From the NCBI RefSeq assembly GCF_017815135.1, contig NZ_JAGJCF010000004.1, positions 62,001 through 126,000 on the forward strand: DNA of 64,000 nucleotides, read 5' to 3'. This DNA comes from Jiella mangrovi. GTDB lineage: Bacteria; Pseudomonadota; Alphaproteobacteria; Rhizobiales; Rhizobiaceae. Below, piece by piece: positions 60,968 to 64,000 of this stretch; the stretch's first letter is position 1, and every line of letters begins with the position of its first letter. Under the pieces are notes generated by a model, which did no database searches, had not been told where the DNA came from, and worked only from the letters and a program-made list of their open reading frames with translations. The position numbers and the translations under genes are program-made.

Positions 60968-61876
60968 ATGAGTATCGAGGCTCCGTCCCACCCGTTTTTC
61001 GGCCTCTCGGCTTTTCCCCTGACGCCGACGGATGCTTCGGGTCGTGTCGACACCGAAGGGCTGTCACGGCTGGTGGAACGGCTGTGCGCGGCGAAGGTCG
61101 GTTCGATCGGCCTTCTCGGCTCGACGGGCACCTACGCCTATCTGACGCGTGAGGAACGGCGACGTGCCGTCGAAGCCGCTGCCGAGTGCGTGAACGGCCG
61201 GGTGCCGCTGGTCGTGGGCGTCGGGGCGCTTCGCACCGACAAGGCGATCGAGATCGCACGGGATGCGGAAGCGGCGGGCGCAGACGCTCTCCTCATGGCG
61301 CCTGTCTCCTATACGCCCCTGACACAGGACGAGGCGTTCGAGCACTACAGGGCGGTGTCGACCGAATCGGCTCTCCCCTTTTGCGTCTACAACAATCCCG
61401 GCACGACCCATTTCACCTTCGGCCTCGATCTCCTCGAGCGCCTGTCGCGGCTGCCAGCCATCGTGGCCGTGAAGATGCCCATGCCCGTGGGCGGCGATTT
61501 CGCGGGCGAGCTTTCGACCTTGCGCGAGCGCACCGACCTTGCCGTCGGCTACAGCGCCGACTGGGGCATGAAGGACGCGATGCTGGCCGGGGCAGATGCC
61601 TTCTACAGCGTCCTTGGCGGTATTCTGCCGGATCCGGTTCTTGCGATCATGCGGGCCGCGCAGGCTGGTGACGAGCATGAGGCAGGGCGCCTCGACGATC
61701 TGCTCCAGCCCTTGTGCAGCACCTTCAAGTCTTTTGGCAGCCTGCGCGTGATGTATGTGCTCTACGAAGCCCTCGGCCTTGGGCGCGCCGAGCCGCCACG
61801 TCCGATCCTGCCCCTGGATGCCGCCTCGCACGCCGAGGTTCTTCGCGCCGTCGAGCCGCTTTCCGTCATGGGCTGA
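60968..61876 (+). CDS. dihydrodipicolinate synthase-family aldolase/lyase
   Basis: A 302-residue TIM-barrel protein of the DapA/NanA family. Motifs: FGLSAFPLTPTDASGRVD, GLLGSTGTYAYLTREERR (the pyruvate-binding region, GSTG rather than the GTTGE of DapA), VVGVGALRTDKAIEIARDAEAAGADALLMAPVSYTPLT, VYNNPGTTH (conserved Tyr) and AIVAVKMPMP with the Schiff-base Lys. The STG and KM motif deviate from real DapA, so this is likely another pyruvate aldolase or dehydratase (sugar-acid catabolism) than lysine synthesis. A GAAAGG ribosome-binding site precedes the ATG. Confidence 0.88.
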   Translation: MSIEAPSHPFFGLSAFPLTPTDASGRVDTEGLSRLVERLCAAKVGSIGLLGSTGTYAYLTREERRRAVEAAAECVNGRVPLVVGVGALRTDKAIEIARDAEAAGADALLMAPVSYTPLTQDEAFEHYRAVSTESALPFCVYNNPGTTHFTFGLDLLERLSRLPAIVAVKMPMPVGGDFAGELSTLRERTDLAVGYSADWGMKDAMLAGADAFYSVLGGILPDPVLAIMRAAQAGDEHEAGRLDDLLQPLCSTFKSFGSLRVMYVLYEALGLGRAEPPRPILPLDAASHAEVLRAVEPLSVMG

Positions 61877-61935
61877 GTGGGCGCGGGTTCGCCTGCGCAG
61901 ATCCCATGACTTCGCAAGGCCGTTTGTGCGTCCTT

Positions 61936-62439
61936 TTAGGGCGCACCGCCTCCTGGTCGCATCGCTGGGCCAGTTTGTTTCCGGGATAGTTCACGCTTCG
62001 GCAGAGCCGGCAACCCGTCATGAGGGTTGATGCAGGCGACGCCCAGCGGAGCAAAATCCTTGATGTTTCGCGTCAGGACGGAGAGGTCGTGAGCCTCGGC
62101 CGTTGCTGCGATCGCGATGTCGGCGAAGCTTGGATCCAGACCCTCGCCCCGTGCCCGGTCCAGAAGCTTGCCCGCGATCCGCGCCGCGCGGATGTCGAAC
62201 GGCAGGATGCGGTCAGCGTACAGATGCTCGACGGTTTCCCACCACGCGCGCAGCAGTGCCGCCTTGCGGTTCGCGCCTTCGCGCTCATTCTTCTCGATGC
62301 CGTCCACGATCTCCGCGCCGGTGACCGTCGATAGAAACAGCGCGTCGGACGCCAGATCGAGCCACTCCACCAATGCCGCGAACGGAACCCTTGCGGCCAG
62401 GGAACCAGCCGACAGGATGTTGGTGTCGAGGAGGTACAC
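61936..62439 (-). CDS. vapC: VapC-like PIN-domain toxin
   Basis: A 167-residue PIN-domain ribonuclease toxin. It starts MYLLDTNILSAGS, contains LSTVTGAEIVDGIE (second acidic site), ILPFDIRAARIAGKLLDRARGEGLDPSFADIAIAATAEAHDLSVLTRNIKDF, with the acidic residues D5, E-in-AEI, D-in-FADI. The last 25 residues are an unusual basic, proline-rich tail. The antitoxin gene ends one base before its start, so they form one unit. Confidence 0.92.
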   Translation of the reverse strand: MYLLDTNILSAGSLAARVPFAALVEWLDLASDALFLSTVTGAEIVDGIEKNEREGANRKAALLRAWWETVEHLYADRILPFDIRAARIAGKLLDRARGEGLDPSFADIAIAATAEAHDLSVLTRNIKDFAPLGVACINPHDGLPALPKRELSRKQTGPAMRPGGGAP

Positions 62440-62440
62440 G

Positions 62441-62683
62441 TCAGAACTCGACCTTGCGCGAGGAGGTCCGGTTGCGCTCCGGCAGGTCGCCGTCCTCCAG
62501 TCCCGACGCCATCAACAGGCGCCCGAAGCTCGGGACGGTCGAAAGCTTCTTCCATTCAGCGAAGCTCACGACGACGGCTTCGGGTTCCCCGTAGCGGGTG
62601 ATGACGACCGGTTCACCGCGAACCACGTCGTCAACCACGGCCGACAGGGTGGCTTTGGCGTCTTTCAGCTGAATTTCGCGCAT
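62441..62683 (-). CDS. Phd/YefM-type antitoxin
   Basis: An 80-residue antitoxin that binds its toxin and represses the pair. Start MREIQLKDAKATLSAVVDDVVRGEPVVITRYGEPEAVVVSFAEWKKL is the Phd/YefM DNA-binding fold; the C-terminal half is the toxin-binding arm (EDGDLPERNRTSSRKVEF). I use ATG 62681-62683 (GAGG upstream), because the next start upstream lies in the operator. Pairs with VapC by position, a Phd-type antitoxin with a PIN toxin. Confidence 0.92.
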   Translation of the reverse strand: MREIQLKDAKATLSAVVDDVVRGEPVVITRYGEPEAVVVSFAEWKKLSTVPSFGRLLMASGLEDGDLPERNRTSSRKVEF

Positions 62684-62694
62684 GGCTCGCCTCG

Positions 62695-62715
62695 ATATGA
62701 CTACTATAGTCATAT
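62695..62715. promoter_or_regulatory. autoregulatory operator of the toxin-antitoxin pair
   Basis: ATATGACTA-CTA-TAGTCATAT, a perfect 9-bp inverted repeat with 3-base spacer, 12 bases upstream of the antitoxin start. Typical for Phd/YefM autorepression. Confidence 0.8.
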
Positions 62716-62830
62716 GTAGCGTTCAAAGACTCTGCCGGCAATCCACGCGAGTGAACGGCCCTCGCACGGGGGACCTCTTCGAGTCCAACGCCGGAAACCG
62801 TCCTCTCCGCCCGCAAAGGGGCGGGGGAGC

Positions 62831-64000
62831 TTATCCGGCCAGTGCCGCCCGTGTTTCCCGATTGCCGCTTTCCGCCATCTCGACCGCTTCGCCGAAGACA
62901 TCGCCGACGCCGATGAGGATCGGACGATCGAGCCCGATGGTCGTGACGATCGCGGCGAGGTCCGACAGCCGTCCGGCGGCGCGGGTCTCGTCCTCGCGCG
63001 ACAGATTGGCGGCCACGCCGACCGGCGTTGATGGGGAAAGGCCCTCGGCAATCAGCCGCTCGGCGATCCGGCCGGCCATGCGGCCACCCATGTAGAAGAT
63101 CGTCGTCGCGCCGGGTTTTGCCAGTGCCGGCCAGTCGACGTCTTCCGGCAGGCCGCCCTTCTTGGAATGGCCGGTGACGAGGCGCAGCTCCTGGGCGTGG
63201 TCGCGGTGGGTGAGCGAAATGTTGAAGCTGGCGGCGAGCGCCGAAGCCGCGGTGATACCGGGCACGATCGACACGGGGATGCCCTCGGCCTTCAGTTCGC
63301 GCAGCTCCTCGCCGGCCCTGCCGAAGACCGAAACGTCGCCGGATTTCAGCCGCACGACCGACTTGCCGGCCCGGGCGAACTGCACCATCAAGGCGTTGAT
63401 GTCTTCCTGACGGCAGCTTTCGCGCGATGCCCGCTTGCCGACGAGCATGCGTTTGGCCTCCCGCCGGGCGAGCTCCAGAATGGCGTCGGAGACGAGGTCG
63501 TCGAACAGGATGACGTCGGCGGCCTGAAGCGCGCGCACGGCCTTCAGCGTCAACAGTTCCGCCTCGCCGGGGCCTGCGCCGACCAGCGTCACCCTTCCGA
63601 CCTTTGCGCCATGGGCCTGGCTTTCGGGTGCGGTGGCGATTTCTTCGATCAGCTTTGCAGCTTCGCTCTCGTCGCCGGCGTCCGGCGCGCGGGTGAGAAA
63701 GGCCTTGTCGGCGAAGCGCTCCCAGAAGGTGCGGCGCTCGAGACCCGGAGACAGCTTCTCCATCGTCGCCGTACGCAGCTCTGCCGCGAGCGCCGCCCAG
63801 CCGGAAAGGGCAGGGGGCAGAAGCGTCTCGATGCGTCGGCGGATCGCCTGACCGAGGATCGGCGCCGCGCCACGGGTCGAGATGCCGATGACGACGGGCG
63901 AGCGGTTGACGATCGAGCCGAAGGCGAAATCGCAGAAGGCCGGCTTGTCGACGACGTTGACGGGAACCGAGGCGGCTCTGGCCGCGCAGGCAAAGGCGTG
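62831..64000 (-). CDS. cysG: siroheme synthase (uroporphyrinogen III methyltransferase), N-terminus cut by window edge
   Basis: CysG makes siroheme for sulfite and nitrite reductases in three steps. The frame is open from 64000 without stop, so the protein is at least 389 residues and continues outside. The upstream part (PVNVVDKPAFCDFAFGSIVNRSPVVIGISTRGAAPILGQAIRRRIE) is the precorrin-2 dehydrogenase/ferrochelatase. The downstream part is the SAM methyltransferase: VTLVGAGPGEAELLTLKAVRALQAADVILFDDLV, KSGDVSVFGRAGEEL, PGITAASALAA and LRLVTGHSKKGG. No frameshift. In many relatives cysG leads into DUF2849-cysI; here the toxin-antitoxin pair follows. Confidence 0.96.
   Translation of the reverse strand, partial: HAFACAARAASVPVNVVDKPAFCDFAFGSIVNRSPVVIGISTRGAAPILGQAIRRRIETLLPPALSGWAALAAELRTATMEKLSPGLERRTFWERFADKAFLTRAPDAGDESEAAKLIEEIATAPESQAHGAKVGRVTLVGAGPGEAELLTLKAVRALQAADVILFDDLVSDAILELARREAKRMLVGKRASRESCRQEDINALMVQFARAGKSVVRLKSGDVSVFGRAGEELRELKAEGIPVSIVPGITAASALAASFNISLTHRDHAQELRLVTGHSKKGGLPEDVDWPALAKPGATTIFYMGGRMAGRIAERLIAEGLSPSTPVGVAANLSREDETRAAGRLSDLAAIVTTIGLDRPILIGVGDVFGEAVEMAESGNRETRAALAG

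Noticed and set aside
1-64000. tRNA, rRNA, CRISPR or insertion sequence
   Set aside because: I looked for cloverleaf-like arms, regular repeats with spacers and transposase motifs and saw none; I cannot exclude a divergent tRNA without a covariance search.

Overview
The window is high-GC chromosomal DNA of an alphaproteobacterium, most likely of the order Hyphomicrobiales (Rhizobiales). The evidence is a set of arrangements typical of that order: dapF-mtaB-ftsY, plant-type gshA next to rsmE, psd-pssA, the prkA-yeaH-spoVR stress operon, DUF1127 opposite an ArsR regulator, a two-gene carboxyspermidine pathway, and rhizobial-style palindromic intergenic repeats. An Aurantimonadaceae-like origin is possible, but I cannot prove it from the sequence. 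Almost all of the window is ordinary chromosome; there is no prophage, transposase, CRISPR array, rRNA or tRNA that I can see.

Layout. 1-6.5 kb: partial DUF937-like gene, gshA, rsmE, a short-chain dehydrogenase, ArsR/DUF1127 divergent pair, an XRE regulator and rplS. 6.6-14.2 kb: a polytopic membrane protein, trhO, then the minus-strand series dapF-mtaB-ftsY-yciB; ftsY is split by a frameshift at a run of nine A. 14.3-16.5 kb: LysM and Gly-rich envelope proteins and a membrane-anchored EEP-family phosphodiesterase. 17-22.8 kb: ffh, rpsP, a dual-sensor diguanylate cyclase, and the tightly overlapped rimM-monooxygenase-trmD unit; rplS, usually found here, lies about 16 kb away on the other strand. 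22.9-28.1 kb: a PHA depolymerase with a very long Ala/Lys/Pro tail, GNAT, DUF1330, pyrF and a LOV blue-light histidine kinase. 28.4-36.1 kb: polA, a 600-bp intergenic region with a candidate small RNA, an MFS exporter with its divergent MerR regulator, and recQ. 36.2-42.9 kb: spoVR-yeaH-prkA, then the NAD-linked pair cobB-pncA. 43-49.9 kb: a run of exported proteins and lipoproteins (one of only 47 residues), a lytic transglycosylase and two tandem YcxB-like membrane proteins. 49.9-64 kb: folD, an AGCS symporter, ohr-ohrR, a SirB-like protein, carboxynorspermidine dehydrogenase and decarboxylase, an Atm1-type ABC exporter, psd-pssA, a DapA-family lyase, a phd-vapC-like toxin-antitoxin pair and the start-truncated cysG.

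How the genes fit together. Translation and membrane targeting are heavily represented (ffh, ftsY, rpsP, rplS, rimM, trmD, rsmE, mtaB, trhO). Envelope and phospholipid functions follow (psd, pssA, lytic transglycosylase, LysM, lipoproteins, yciB). Redox and stress genes include gshA, ohr/ohrR, prkA-yeaH-spoVR and atm1. Signalling is by a LOV kinase and a diguanylate cyclase.

The points most worth checking are the A9 frameshift in the essential gene ftsY, the C-rich-loop small RNA candidate at about 31.65-31.82 kb, the 32-bp palindromes placed as inverted twins at 36.0 and 54.2 kb with compensatory changes, and the insertion in the ATP-lid region of the LOV kinase. I did not find an obviously new multi-gene system; the 43-50 kb envelope cluster is the least explained stretch.
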